64,000 nt of DNA, from contig CP022705.1 of NCBI GenBank assembly GCA_003491285.1, forward strand, positions 1,631,501 to 1,695,500. The letters are read 5' to 3'. The position numbers were made by a program, and so were the translations under genes. This DNA comes from Methanobacterium sp. BRmetb2 (GTDB taxonomy: Archaea; Methanobacteriota; Methanobacteria; Methanobacteriales; Methanobacteriaceae). The notes beneath the pieces were generated by a model. It was not told where the DNA came from. It saw only the letters and a program-made list of their open reading frames with translations, and made no database searches. How positions within the stretch are numbered: position 1 is the stretch's first letter; every line of letters begins with the position of its first letter. Of this stretch, positions 1 through 8,830 are shown in pieces.

Positions 1-119
1 ATATTTTGAATAAATAAGAGTTAAAACAATAATCATCTCATCAAAATTTCATAAGTAAGTAATTTTCAGGTTAAATGGAATTATTCTCCATATTCAATAA
101 CCCCATTAAAGGTTAGCTA

Positions 120-1544
120 ATGTCGCATAAAGAACATTTTCAGATAGCTACTGAAGTTTCTCCTGCATACCTCAATGAAATTCTAGATTTTATGAAGAAA
201 TACTATCTGAAAGCACAGCCCGAAAACTTCTCCAACATAAAAGTTATCATGGAAAAGGGTGTTAAAGCTTTATTTTTCACCATAAAACCCCAAAAACGCC
301 ACGAAAACCAGGAAGTAAATGTGAAAGTGCTGGCAGAAAATCCAATAAGAGTAGAGGTAACCAGCTCCAAATTAAATAAAAAAACGTTAATTGAATTAAA
401 AGAAGATCTCACTATTCTAATCCAGTTATACGAGGACAATGTAAGAAAATCCACGCTTTACTTTGCATGGGTTGAGGGAGAAGAAATAATTCCAGAATCT
501 AAACCTTCCAAACGTAAAAAAGCTTCAAAAAGACTATTTGGGAGCAGTTTACTTCTATTATATGCATTATTTTTCATTTTTAACATTATACTATTTATTT
601 TCTTTGGCCTTTATGCGGTTATAGGAATCTTAGGAATTCAACTTGTGATTGTTTTATTCGCCGATAAAATTCTTCTTAGAACGGCTGATTGGAATATCAC
701 CCCTGAAAATCCCTATGTTCACATTGTACAGTATCAACTGCCGGTGGAGGAATTTACAGAGTTCCAAGAAAAATTTGGTGAAGAAACCATTATTAAGATG
801 AAGACGGAAATTTACAGTAAAACTTTGGAAAAAGGATTAGAACCGACTTGTGAACTGGGTGAGGAAATATTTTCCAAATATGGCTTTCAATGTAATCCTG
901 AAGTTAAATCCAGCCAGAAAGTAAACATATACAGCATTGTCAAAGAAGCAGTTGAAAAATTTGACATGCCCATGCCCCAGATAGTTATCTCCAACAATAT
1001 GCTACCTAACGCCGCTGCCACCGGTCCAAGTCCAAGTAGAGGCTTAGTTTTGATAACTACTGGCCTTTTACTCCAACTCACTGACGAAGAAGTTTTAACT
1101 GTAGTTGGCCATGAATTAGGGCATTTGCAGGGACGTGATCCTATAATACTATTTGGATTAGTTTCTGGAGAGTTTATACTACGTTTAACTATTTTACTTC
1201 CAATAGTTCTAATTTCACCATTAATATATCTATTTGTTGCGATGGGAATGATATTTTTCATTGCTAAATTCTTTGAAACCAGAGCAGATCTGATTTCAGC
1301 CATTAAAATTGGAAAACCCAAGGTCCTTGCAGAAGCTCTTAGAAAAATTGGCTACCAAAAGCTGCAACATGAAAGGGGATCTGCAACTAAGATTTTAGGA
1401 TGGACCATGTGGGATCCTCATCCCCCTATCTATTTTAGAGTAGATAGACTGGAAGATTTAGAAGATCCATCCAGTATAAAATATCCTCTAATAGAATCGG
1501 CTAAAGATGTCTTCAGGGGATTTTTCAATGTTTTTAAATATTGA
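120..1544 (+). CDS. M48-family (HtpX-like) membrane metalloprotease
   Basis: Predicted zinc-dependent protease of the membrane that would degrade or cut damaged membrane proteins. The zinc motif HELGH lies at about residues 331-335 and a candidate third ligand is the Glu of FFETRAD near residue 386. A hydrophobic pair of segments lies at about 138-186, and another long hydrophobic stretch follows the zinc motif, as in HtpX proteins. The 474 residues exceed typical HtpX because of a hydrophilic N-terminal domain of about 130 residues with no signal I recognise. The ATG at 120 has no strong ribosome site. The gene is monocistronic, with the Fpg gene 75 bases downstream on the same strand. The family call is firm; the substrate is unknown. 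Confidence 0.85.
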   Translation: MSHKEHFQIATEVSPAYLNEILDFMKKYYLKAQPENFSNIKVIMEKGVKALFFTIKPQKRHENQEVNVKVLAENPIRVEVTSSKLNKKTLIELKEDLTILIQLYEDNVRKSTLYFAWVEGEEIIPESKPSKRKKASKRLFGSSLLLLYALFFIFNIILFIFFGLYAVIGILGIQLVIVLFADKILLRTADWNITPENPYVHIVQYQLPVEEFTEFQEKFGEETIIKMKTEIYSKTLEKGLEPTCELGEEIFSKYGFQCNPEVKSSQKVNIYSIVKEAVEKFDMPMPQIVISNNMLPNAAATGPSPSRGLVLITTGLLLQLTDEEVLTVVGHELGHLQGRDPIILFGLVSGEFILRLTILLPIVLISPLIYLFVAMGMIFFIAKFFETRADLISAIKIGKPKVLAEALRKIGYQKLQHERGSATKILGWTMWDPHPPIYFRVDRLEDLEDPSSIKYPLIESAKDVFRGFFNVFKY

Positions 1545-1619
1545 TAACTGATTAAAATTTTTTTAAGTTTAGATTATTTGAATTAGAAATATCCAGATTA
1601 ACATAAGTTAGGTGTTAAT

Positions 1620-2399
1620 ATGCCGGAATTACCCAGTGTCGAAGTTTATAAGCAGTATTTTGATTCATGTTCATTAAATCAGATCATTAAGAGTGTTAAC
1701 TTCGAAAGCAAAGAAATATTAACTGAAAAACCCGCCAGATTCCGGAAAGTTTTAGATGGGTGTTGGTTTACTTCCAGTGGCCGTTATGGGAAATATCTTT
1801 TTGCCCATTTAGATAATGGTTACTCATTGATAATGCATTTTGGCATGACTGGCTTCCTGGAATATGATTCAATCCCCTTAAGAAATCCCTACAGCCGATT
1901 TTCCATTCATTTCCAGAATAAACATGTTTTAGCTTTTATTGACCCTCGAAAGTTTGGAAAGATAGGTTTGACCCGGTCAATTGACGATTTCATAACCAAA
2001 AAGAAATTAGGCCCTGACGCTCTTGATATAAGTTATCAGTCCTTTAAGGAAATATTTAAAAAGAGAAGGGGAATGTTAAAACCTCTCCTGTTGAACCAGA
2101 ATTTTATTGCAGGTATTGGTAATTTATACGCAGATGAAATACTTTATCAAAGCAGACTACATCCCTTAATCCCTGCTGATGAATTAAAACCTTCCCAAAT
2201 TAAAAAATTGTTCAGTTCAACCAAAAAAGTTCTAAAAAAGGCCATAGACTACATGGATAAACCTGAAAATTTGCCGGATTCCTATCTGCTTCCACACCGA
2301 TACATTGGTGGTGAATGTCCCTGTGGAGGCAAGATCAACATTATTAAAGTAGGAGGAAGAACAACTTACTTTTGCCCTGAATGCCAGAAAAGTTTATAA
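1620..2399 (+). CDS. Formamidopyrimidine-DNA glycosylase / endonuclease VIII family protein
   Basis: Base-excision repair glycosylase/AP lyase of the Fpg/Nei family. The protein starts MPELPSVE, giving the catalytic N-terminal Pro after Met removal and the conserved Glu next to it. GRYGKYLF carries the conserved lysine of the beta-hairpin, LIMHFGMTG is the family core, and FIAGIGNLYADEIL is the helix-two-turns-helix. The C-terminal zinc finger reads CPCGG then CPEC. Two oddities: the second conserved Glu of PELPE is Ser, and the first cysteine pair is CxC rather than the usual CxxC. The length of 259 is slightly short. Fpg is uncommon in methanogens, so transfer from bacteria is possible. SD-like TTAGGTG precedes the ATG. 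Confidence 0.88.
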   Translation: MPELPSVEVYKQYFDSCSLNQIIKSVNFESKEILTEKPARFRKVLDGCWFTSSGRYGKYLFAHLDNGYSLIMHFGMTGFLEYDSIPLRNPYSRFSIHFQNKHVLAFIDPRKFGKIGLTRSIDDFITKKKLGPDALDISYQSFKEIFKKRRGMLKPLLLNQNFIAGIGNLYADEILYQSRLHPLIPADELKPSQIKKLFSSTKKVLKKAIDYMDKPENLPDSYLLPHRYIGGECPCGGKINIIKVGGRTTYFCPECQKSL

Positions 2400-2426
2400 T
2401 AAGTCATAGATAACAGTGTTAACAAG

Positions 2427-2786
2427 TTATATCTGCTTTAAAAGCTGTTTAATGTTCAATTTATCAATATCCAATGGTTTTACTATATTGTACTTATATT
2501 TTAGCAAATCCATATCATAGGCATCTAAAACATCACTGAAATCAATCTCTTTATTTAGTTCTGGATTGTTCATTTTTTCGATTTCCATAATGCTACCTTT
2601 TAATACCTTTTCTGGATCTTTCAGTTTCATAAACTCCTGGATTAAGGTAGAATTATTAATGAATGGATCATCAAATTCTACACCGTTATAATAAAACTTT
2701 TTCATTAATCTGTGCTGTGATATTAATTTATAGATTATTACTAGCTGTTCTTGTAATTCCATTAATTCGTGTGGGCTTAAATCCAT
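2427..2786 (-). CDS. Hypothetical protein
   Basis: A 119-residue protein that I do not recognise. It is charged and helical by appearance, with no cysteines, no signal peptide and no membrane segment. The N-terminal 35 residues (MDLSPHELMELQEQLVIIYK onward) look like an amphipathic helix, and the C-terminus is rich in Leu, Lys and Asp. A GGAGCC ribosome site precedes the ATG at a good distance, which supports expression. It is convergent with the Fpg gene and divergent from a ferredoxin gene, and no functional link is evident. Confidence 0.6.
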   Translation of the reverse strand: MDLSPHELMELQEQLVIIYKLISQHRLMKKFYYNGVEFDDPFINNSTLIQEFMKLKDPEKVLKGSIMEIEKMNNPELNKEIDFSDVLDAYDMDLLKYKYNIVKPLDIDKLNIKQLLKQI

Positions 2787-2884
2787 TTTATGGCTCCTTA
2801 TTATATTTTTGATAAGATTAATTAATATGAAGAGAATATATTTATTTAGTTTTCTTTGATTTAAATTATAGGGGAGGTATTAAT

Positions 2885-3121
2885 TTGACAGTACGAGTAG
2901 AACTGGATAGATCTATATGTACTTCCTGTGGAAATTGTGTGGATATCTGTTCAGAATTATTTGAAATGGCTGAAGATGGTTTCGCATACTTGAAAAACTC
3001 AGAAAATATTGATGAAAAACAAATAATTGAGTTAAAGGATGAAATGTGCAGCATAGATGCGGCTGAGTCATGTCCGGCCATGTGTATTTATGTATATGAA
3101 AATGGGGAAGAGTTAGTATAA
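2885..3121 (+). CDS. Single-cluster ferredoxin
   Basis: Small electron carrier of 78 residues. CTSCGNCVDIC near residue 12 supplies the first cysteines of an iron-sulfur site, and the distal ESCPAMC supplies the last, as in single [4Fe-4S] (or [3Fe-4S]) ferredoxins of archaea. The rest is acidic, typical of a soluble ferredoxin. The start is TTG at 2885 behind a strong GGGGAGGT site six bases upstream. It stands alone, so its redox partner cannot be named from context. Confidence 0.85.
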   Translation: MTVRVELDRSICTSCGNCVDICSELFEMAEDGFAYLKNSENIDEKQIIELKDEMCSIDAAESCPAMCIYVYENGEELV

Positions 3122-3162
3122 TCAAAAGTGATTAAAGAGCGTGAAAACCCATATTATTAGTT

Positions 3163-3612
3163 TTATTCCATATTATCCAATATTTTTTCTGTTATCTTTT
3201 CTCTAACCTGGGATGAAACTTTTTTTTCAGGACGGGGGTGCATGTAACCAAAATAAGGGTCATCGAAGGTTAAATCTTCAAATTCAACTTGATGATTGTA
3301 GCGGGGTATAAAATGCCAGTGTATGTGCGGATCAGGGGATTCTTTTAGGTATGATGAATTCATAAGACACCCCCAATTGAACATGGTTGCATTGAAAGTT
3401 TTTTTCAAGCTTTCTTCCATTTCCTCCACTAATAATGCAAATTCAGCCCATTCATCGTCTGTTAAATTAGATAGTTCTTTTGAATTCCTTTTTAGTGCTA
3501 TGACACATGTTCCAATATTGCTCTGATTAGGAGCAAGAAATATAGTCCAGTAACGAGTTTCTTTAAGGAAACTACCATAATCATGATTTTTCATTTCTCT
3601 AACAATATTCAC
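3163..3612 (-). CDS. HIT-family nucleotide hydrolase/transferase
   Basis: Histidine-triad superfamily protein of 149 residues. The signature HIHWHFIPRY places the triad histidines at residues 96, 98 and 100, the catalytic site that attacks the alpha phosphate of nucleotide substrates. It is longer than Hint proteins and nearer to Ap4A hydrolase-like HIT proteins. The GTG at 3612 lies inside a GGGAAGTGA ribosome-site-like sequence, so the true start may be the ATG at 3594. It is convergent with the ferredoxin gene. The substrate is not inferable. Confidence 0.8.
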   Translation of the reverse strand: MNIVREMKNHDYGSFLKETRYWTIFLAPNQSNIGTCVIALKRNSKELSNLTDDEWAEFALLVEEMEESLKKTFNATMFNWGCLMNSSYLKESPDPHIHWHFIPRYNHQVEFEDLTFDDPYFGYMHPRPEKKVSSQVREKITEKILDNME

Positions 3613-4015
3613 TTCCCTACTTAGGTTATAATTTTCAGATTTAAATTATTAATTAAATTGTTATTTTACTTTTTAAAATTTAAATAATTTGTTTGGTTTA
3701 AAAATTTTGGTTTTTGCACTCTTTTAAGAGGTATGATTCGTACTATAGTTTAATGGTTTTTTTTAAACCGCAATGAGATTCCCTATTTTAATTTGAAAAG
3801 TTCCTCTTTTTTGAGAAGAAACATATCGTTATATGTATAATTCTCTTTCCCTTCTTCAAATAAAATGATGTTTACTGAAATATTGTTTGATGTCTTACTC
3901 ATATATTGGTTTCAAAACATTATGTCTAATAAAACAATCAAAAGATTAAAGTTTGAGGAGATTATAATATTAACTATTTAACTAACTTAACAATCTAACT
4001 AATGGGGGTAATTTT
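3613..4015. other. Intergenic region, 403 bases
   Basis: Divergent spacer between the HIT gene and the NTF2-like gene. It is very A+T-rich. A TATA-like CATATATTGG lies near 3899-3908. The stretch 3969-4003 is built of irregular TAACTA/TAACTTAA units directly before the GGGGGTA ribosome site of the next gene. I see no coding potential or clear RNA structure. Confidence 0.5.
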
Positions 4016-4459
4016 GTGAAGGCTGATATAGAAACTGAAAATGCTGTAAAAGACTTATTAGATCGTTATACTAAGGCTTATGCTGCTAAAGATTTAGATA
4101 AAATGATGTCTCTTTTTCCCGATGATCCTGACTTTGTTTTCATAGGAACCGGCGAAGATGAATGGGTACAAGGATATGAAGACTTAAAAAAAGGTTTTAA
4201 ACGAGATTTTAAACAGGCAGATGAAATAGACGTAGGTTTCGAGAATCTTTTAATTTCTTCAAGCCAAAATGTGGTATGGGCATCCATGCGCATGATGATG
4301 AATGCGGTGGTGTCTGGAGAAGAAGTAATAATGGTGGGCCGTCTAAGCATAGTGGCTGAAAAACGAGATAATGAATGGTTTATAGTACATTTACACTTTT
4401 CTCTACCTGCAAGTGGTCAGGAAGAAGGAGATTCATACCCTGTGGATTTATATTTCTAA
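4016..4459 (+). CDS. SnoaL/NTF2-like fold protein
   Basis: A 147-residue cytosolic protein with the pattern of the SnoaL-like (DUF4440-type) fold: an N-terminal helix with YTKAYAAKDLDKMMSLF, then DPDFVFIGTGEDEWVQGYEDL, then alternating strands ending in WFIVHLHFSLP. Such proteins bind small ligands or act as small enzymes, and no specific activity can be assigned. The start is GTG at 4016 with GGGGGTA upstream. Its stop codon overlaps the stop of the convergent phosphodiesterase gene, so the two share a four-base 3' overlap. Confidence 0.7.
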   Translation: MKADIETENAVKDLLDRYTKAYAAKDLDKMMSLFPDDPDFVFIGTGEDEWVQGYEDLKKGFKRDFKQADEIDVGFENLLISSSQNVVWASMRMMMNAVVSGEEVIMVGRLSIVAEKRDNEWFIVHLHFSLPASGQEEGDSYPVDLYF

Positions 4460-6555
4460 TTTTTCATTTCCCATGAAGATTCTAATTGTGATTTAAGTAC
4501 TTCGTGGAGTTTTTCTGCCCCAACAATCTCTTCATCACTTAAATCCCATGTGGAAGGATACATTATAAATGGTTTTGTTTGGTTCCCGCCTAAACCTCCA
4601 TGACTTCCTATCAACTCTTCAAAGGCGGCTACCTCATTTTTTTCTTTATCATAAAAACTGTTAACTAAAATGTCAGGGACGTATTTAAAACTATCTGTTC
4701 TTTTAAGGTGATGAGCAGCATTAGGTCCAAAGTCTTTAAGGGGATTAACTCCTTCTACAGTATCATCCGAGAGATAATAAATGCCTTGACTACCAATTAC
4801 TAACGGACCGAAACTTTCTGAACGAATCATCAGAAATCCTATACCTTCATGATTGGCCAGTCCTGGTATTAAATCAGGGAAATACTGGTTGATCATTTCA
4901 TAGGTTAATCTTTTTTCCCATTCTGTAAAATAGATTAAACCCAAGTTTCCAGAAGCTAGAACTATCATTTGTGATTCTTCAGCACTAACTGGCTTAATAT
5001 CTTCTTTTTGTTCTTTTGGGTAGTTATTGATGTACTTTAGTAACCTTCCTTTAACGTGTTTATTCTCATTAATAGTTTTAAAAGCATTGTAGGCGAAATC
5101 TTTACTTTTATCAGTGATCTGGTCACTTCTGGTCTTTACATACTCTTTACTATTGTTTATGGGGTCAGTTATTATCTGGCCAAAATGGTCCTGATTTGAA
5201 TCAAATTCACTGTGGATCTTAAAACCGCTAGGCAGCAATCTACGAACTAGTTCTTCTAAGTCATAGCCATAACGTTGTTTAAATGTGGCTCCATTAGTTT
5301 GACCGTGATCTGATTGTACTATCAAATGATATGGTCTTAATTCAAATTTAAGTGCATTTTCAAGTCTTTTGAACTGTTTATCCAGTCCCTTTAATGCATA
5401 AAATGCGTCGTCATCTTCAACTCCAGAGTGGTGAGCTATCTCATCATAGCCAAGATAGGTCACATAAGCTGCATCAATTTTCCCGGCGAATACATCTCCA
5501 ATAAGAGTATATGTGGTTATTTCTCTTAAAAACACATTAGCTGCTGCTCTAACAAATAAATATATAAAACTACGTTTCAGACGAGGTTTTACATCTTTCC
5601 GCCATTGTCTCCACCTGGAACTGACTTCCATAATTATGTCCCAGAAAAATAGTACTATTGTACGCCCAAAATTAGATGGATTTGAGTAGAAATAGTACCA
5701 CGTACTATTATAAAATTTTTTCAAATCTTTAAGTGTGCTGTATGTAAAAATAACGTCTCTAGCGTCTCCTGAAAAGAGATTAGTACGGCTGGCACCGTTT
5801 GTTGAAAGAAGACCTTCTCCATTGGAGATACGTTCTTCTATTATGGGGGCATCAGAAAGTCCAGTTGAAACCATAACTTTATTGTTATTCTCTTTTTCCA
5901 CCCATCTAAAAGCAGGAATATCTTTGTTTTGTCCGTGGAGTATTCCTGCCTGACTGGCACCAGTTTGACTGGAAAGATCAGTTTCCCATTTTTTGATTTT
6001 GTGGTTACCTTCCTCCAGCCACCTTTTAAGAGTGGGCATGTACCCTTTTTTGATTGCCTTTTTTAATGTCTCTTCAGCAAGTCCATCAATCTCTAAAAAT
6101 ATAAAGCCTGGTTTTTTTCCAGAATGGTTTTTGTTTCTATTTTTAAGCCTGTTTCTTAGAACATTACGATAATAAGATGCATCATCATCGGCAGTTAAAA
6201 TTGCAGAGACTAAAGTATTAATTAATGCAAGTCCTAATGGTACCAGAAACAGAGCCCCTCCATCTATACTGATACCGGGAATAATTTCACTAACCACCCA
6301 TATTACAAGGCCATTTAATAGAAGGGAACCTATACCCACAGTAAAAACTAGGAAGGGAAGTAAAATTCTAGATAATATGGGCCAGAAAAGGGCGTTGATT
6401 AAACTTACTATACCTATAACTAAGATTGCAGTGATTATATTGTTAACGCTAAAGCCAATATCCAGATAAGTAAGTAATATGAGTCCCAGAGCTTCGCTTA
6501 ACCATATTACCATACCTCTAATAATAAACATAAAAAAATCTTTATTGATCTTCAT
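4456..6555 (-). CDS. Membrane-anchored alkaline phosphatase/phosphodiesterase-superfamily protein with holin-like N-terminus
   Basis: A 699-residue two-part protein. Residues 1-130 hold about four membrane segments resembling the phage holin superfamily IV domain seen in many archaeal and bacterial membrane proteins. From about residue 150 comes an alkaline phosphatase/nucleotide pyrophosphatase-type catalytic domain: IFLEIDGLAEETL (metal Asp), QTGASQAGILHG (probable nucleophile region), YLGYDEIAHHSG and QSDHGQTNG (metal ligands). It probably hydrolyses a phosphodiester, perhaps of a lipid or surface polymer; this is inference. Its ATG overlaps the end of the metallophosphoesterase gene by 14 bases, so translation is likely coupled. 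The holin-like part does not imply a prophage. Confidence 0.82.
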   Translation of the reverse strand: MKINKDFFMFIIRGMVIWLSEALGLILLTYLDIGFSVNNIITAILVIGIVSLINALFWPILSRILLPFLVFTVGIGSLLLNGLVIWVVSEIIPGISIDGGALFLVPLGLALINTLVSAILTADDDASYYRNVLRNRLKNRNKNHSGKKPGFIFLEIDGLAEETLKKAIKKGYMPTLKRWLEEGNHKIKKWETDLSSQTGASQAGILHGQNKDIPAFRWVEKENNNKVMVSTGLSDAPIIEERISNGEGLLSTNGASRTNLFSGDARDVIFTYSTLKDLKKFYNSTWYYFYSNPSNFGRTIVLFFWDIIMEVSSRWRQWRKDVKPRLKRSFIYLFVRAAANVFLREITTYTLIGDVFAGKIDAAYVTYLGYDEIAHHSGVEDDDAFYALKGLDKQFKRLENALKFELRPYHLIVQSDHGQTNGATFKQRYGYDLEELVRRLLPSGFKIHSEFDSNQDHFGQIITDPINNSKEYVKTRSDQITDKSKDFAYNAFKTINENKHVKGRLLKYINNYPKEQKEDIKPVSAEESQMIVLASGNLGLIYFTEWEKRLTYEMINQYFPDLIPGLANHEGIGFLMIRSESFGPLVIGSQGIYYLSDDTVEGVNPLKDFGPNAAHHLKRTDSFKYVPDILVNSFYDKEKNEVAAFEELIGSHGGLGGNQTKPFIMYPSTWDLSDEEIVGAEKLHEVLKSQLESSWEMKN

Positions 6556-7411
6556 CAGTTGATAACTCTGGACTTTCTAATATAAATACAGTTATCTCAG
6601 GAGGGCAGTTAATTCTAAGCCAGAAAACATTGGTTCCCAGACCACGTGATGTATACTGTACCATGTCACCTACCTGATATTTACCCATAGGATATTTAAT
6701 GAAATGAGGACCGCGAATAAAAGTCCCAATACCCGGTATAACAAATTGGCCTCCGTGTGAATGTCCGGAAATTTGTAAGCTGAATCTTCCAGTAGTAGAA
6801 CTGATATCTGCAAAATCAGGTTCATGTGCTAAAAGGATCGCCGGCCCAGCATCGGGTATGATATCCATAACTTCATTTAAGCGGTGTTTTTCTAACATTA
6901 CACTGTCAACTCCAGCTATGTGTAGGAGTGAACCATTTTTTTTTAGAGTATAAACATCATTACTTACATCGACGATACCATTCTTTTTTAGAACATTTCT
7001 TATTTTATCTGCGCCCAACCAGTGGTCATGATTCCCTAAAACTGCAAGTGAGACATCTTTTGGATTTAGTTTATTCAAGCAGTCACTTAAATCCTTCAAA
7101 ACACCATCAATTTCATATGAGACAAAATCTCCGGTTATGGTAACCATGTCTGGTTTTTCCTTATTAATCAGATTGATTACACCATCTAAACGGGTAGGGG
7201 TCAACCATTGCCCTAAATGAATATCTGCAATATTAATTATGCGGTAATTATGGAATTCTGGACCCAAATTAGGTATGGTAACTTTTATGGTAACTATTTC
7301 GAAATCTTCCGGTTTAAATTTGTGCCGGCCCATTTTGGAACGGGCTTTATCCATAGAATACTGCATTTTCTGTCTGTACTTTAGAGCTTTTGGTTTATCA
7401 CTTTTTTTCAT
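6542..7411 (-). CDS. Calcineurin-like metallophosphoesterase (YkuE/YaeI-like)
   Basis: A 289-residue metallophosphoesterase. All metal motifs are visible: IADIHLGQW (D63, H65), TGDFVS, LGNHDHW, LLAHEPDF and SGHSHGGQ. The pattern GHSHGGQ with a following proline-rich strand matches the YkuE/YaeI group, some of which act on lipid A precursors or other phospho-lipids. There is no signal peptide; the basic N-terminus (residues 1-35) is unusual. GGAGATTTGA precedes the ATG. It sits in an operon with the 93-residue gene upstream and the membrane phosphodiesterase downstream, so the pair may act in sequence on one phosphorylated compound. Confidence 0.87.
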   Translation of the reverse strand: MKKSDKPKALKYRQKMQYSMDKARSKMGRHKFKPEDFEIVTIKVTIPNLGPEFHNYRIINIADIHLGQWLTPTRLDGVINLINKEKPDMVTITGDFVSYEIDGVLKDLSDCLNKLNPKDVSLAVLGNHDHWLGADKIRNVLKKNGIVDVSNDVYTLKKNGSLLHIAGVDSVMLEKHRLNEVMDIIPDAGPAILLAHEPDFADISSTTGRFSLQISGHSHGGQFVIPGIGTFIRGPHFIKYPMGKYQVGDMVQYTSRGLGTNVFWLRINCPPEITVFILESPELSTDEDQ

Positions 7412-7428
7412 TCAAATCTCCAAATTAG

Positions 7429-7710
7429 TTAATCTTCTTCCAGAATACTGGAAATATAGGCAATCATTTCTATTTCTTCCCTGGCCTTGTAATCATCAAA
7501 TCTTTCATGAGATTCTTTACTTTTAAAAGGGTAATACTCGCTTTCAAAGTACATAGTTAAATAGATGTTTTTGTCTTTTACTTCCAATTCTTCTTCCAAC
7601 TTGTTAACAATTTTCTTTCTGGTCAGAACATTAATATCTGAAATTTTATATTTAACATAATATCTTTTGGAATCCTCTAAAAAACCATAATCCACCACGT
7701 TTACTTCCAT
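7429..7710 (-). CDS. Hypothetical protein, first gene of phosphoesterase operon
   Basis: A 93-residue protein not recognised by me. It looks like a small alpha/beta protein: strand-rich at residues 1-30, a KKIVNKLEEELEVKDKNIY helix-turn, then a charged helical C-terminus. There are no cysteines and no membrane segment. AAGGGATTTT precedes the ATG at 7710. It ends 17 bases before the metallophosphoesterase gene and is probably co-transcribed with it. Confidence 0.6.
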   Translation of the reverse strand: MEVNVVDYGFLEDSKRYYVKYKISDINVLTRKKIVNKLEEELEVKDKNIYLTMYFESEYYPFKSKESHERFDDYKAREEIEMIAYISSILEED

Positions 7711-7858
7711 AAAATCCCTTCGAAGAATTAAGTTACCTATTAAAAATTGTAGTAATTATTTTATGAATTAAATATAATATAACTTTCAATCTATTCCAGA
7801 CTAATTTTTACTGGAAAATTAATATATTTAAAATATTCTTCCAGAGAACATTGTAATC

Positions 7859-8830
7859 TCAAATTCGACTTAAAAACTCTTTTATAACTTTTTCTGCTTT
7901 TATTAATTCATTAATTCCCAGATGTCCTTGATTTGAGTCATATAAAAATAATTGTGAACTTTTTATGGCTCTGTGGAGTGGGATTGTATCTGTTTCTGGA
8001 GGAAATAACTGGTCCTGTTTAACCCCAATTATAAGTGTTTTAGCCTCAATTTTGATGAGATCATCTTTAATATTAAAGGAGTTGGCAGCATGGTTTCGCC
8101 ATAATATGTCATTAGCATCTTTTCTTTGACCTTCAATTCCCCTTTCTATTAAGTTACTATATAAAATGTCATTGGTTTCAAATTCTTTTTTATAATAATC
8201 CGGTGAAAAAGCAAATAAGTAAAGCAGCATAGAAGCATTTTCAACGGCATTTCTAGGATTAGATTCATATTTTCCATTTTTATAATCGGGATCTCGTTGA
8301 ATAAGTAGATTCATTAAACTGAAAATTGCAAAGTTCCGGCCTTTGGTATCAAAACCAGTAACAATGGGCATTATAAAATCCATGAAATCAGGATACTCAG
8401 TGGCCCAAGTCAAGGTTAAAAAACCTCCCATTGAAGTTCCGATAACTCCTCTTAATTCTTTCACATTTAAATTTTCATTTAAAAGTCTGTACTGGGCATT
8501 GACCATGTCTTTAATTGTGTATTGGGGAAATTTTACTCCTATTTTAGTAGTGGAAGGTGAAGAAGATCCTGGCGAGCCCAGAGCAGTGGTACTTATAACA
8601 TAATATTTGTCAGTATCAATAGCTTTTCCAGAGCCAATTATGTCCTTTAAACGATCGATTGACGAATAATCCCCAGACCAACCATGTAAAAATAAAATAA
8701 CATTGTCAATATGCCCCTTTTTGTCTATTTTCTTTTTTCCCCGGGCGGCATATTCTATTTCTATTTCCGGTAAAATGTCCCCTGAAGCAAATTCAAAATT
8801 AGTAATTTTTTCATATTGTGGATTTAACAT
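7859..8830 (-). CDS. Alpha/beta hydrolase of the homoserine acetyltransferase (MetX)-like group
   Basis: A 323-residue alpha/beta-hydrolase-fold protein. LFLHGWSGD is the oxyanion-loop region, GTSMGG the nucleophile elbow (Ser), and SNQGHLGIN near the C-terminus offers the catalytic His. The segment with STTALGSPGSSSPST followed by FPQYTIKDMVNAQ resembles the MetX signature region (GSDFPxxTIRDMVxAQ), so it belongs near the homoserine/serine acetyltransferases. True MetX activity is not certain because the MetX substrate motif is only partly kept. It is monocistronic, with no methionine genes next to it. Confidence 0.75.
   Translation of the reverse strand: MLNPQYEKITNFEFASGDILPEIEIEYAARGKKKIDKKGHIDNVILFLHGWSGDYSSIDRLKDIIGSGKAIDTDKYYVISTTALGSPGSSSPSTTKIGVKFPQYTIKDMVNAQYRLLNENLNVKELRGVIGTSMGGFLTLTWATEYPDFMDFIMPIVTGFDTKGRNFAIFSLMNLLIQRDPDYKNGKYESNPRNAVENASMLLYLFAFSPDYYKKEFETNDILYSNLIERGIEGQRKDANDILWRNHAANSFNIKDDLIKIEAKTLIIGVKQDQLFPPETDTIPLHRAIKSSQLFLYDSNQGHLGINELIKAEKVIKEFLSRI

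Noticed and set aside
6165..6555. Holin-like domain as a sign of a prophage
   Set aside because: The domain is fused to a phosphodiesterase in an ordinary operon and no phage structural, integrase or terminase genes are nearby.
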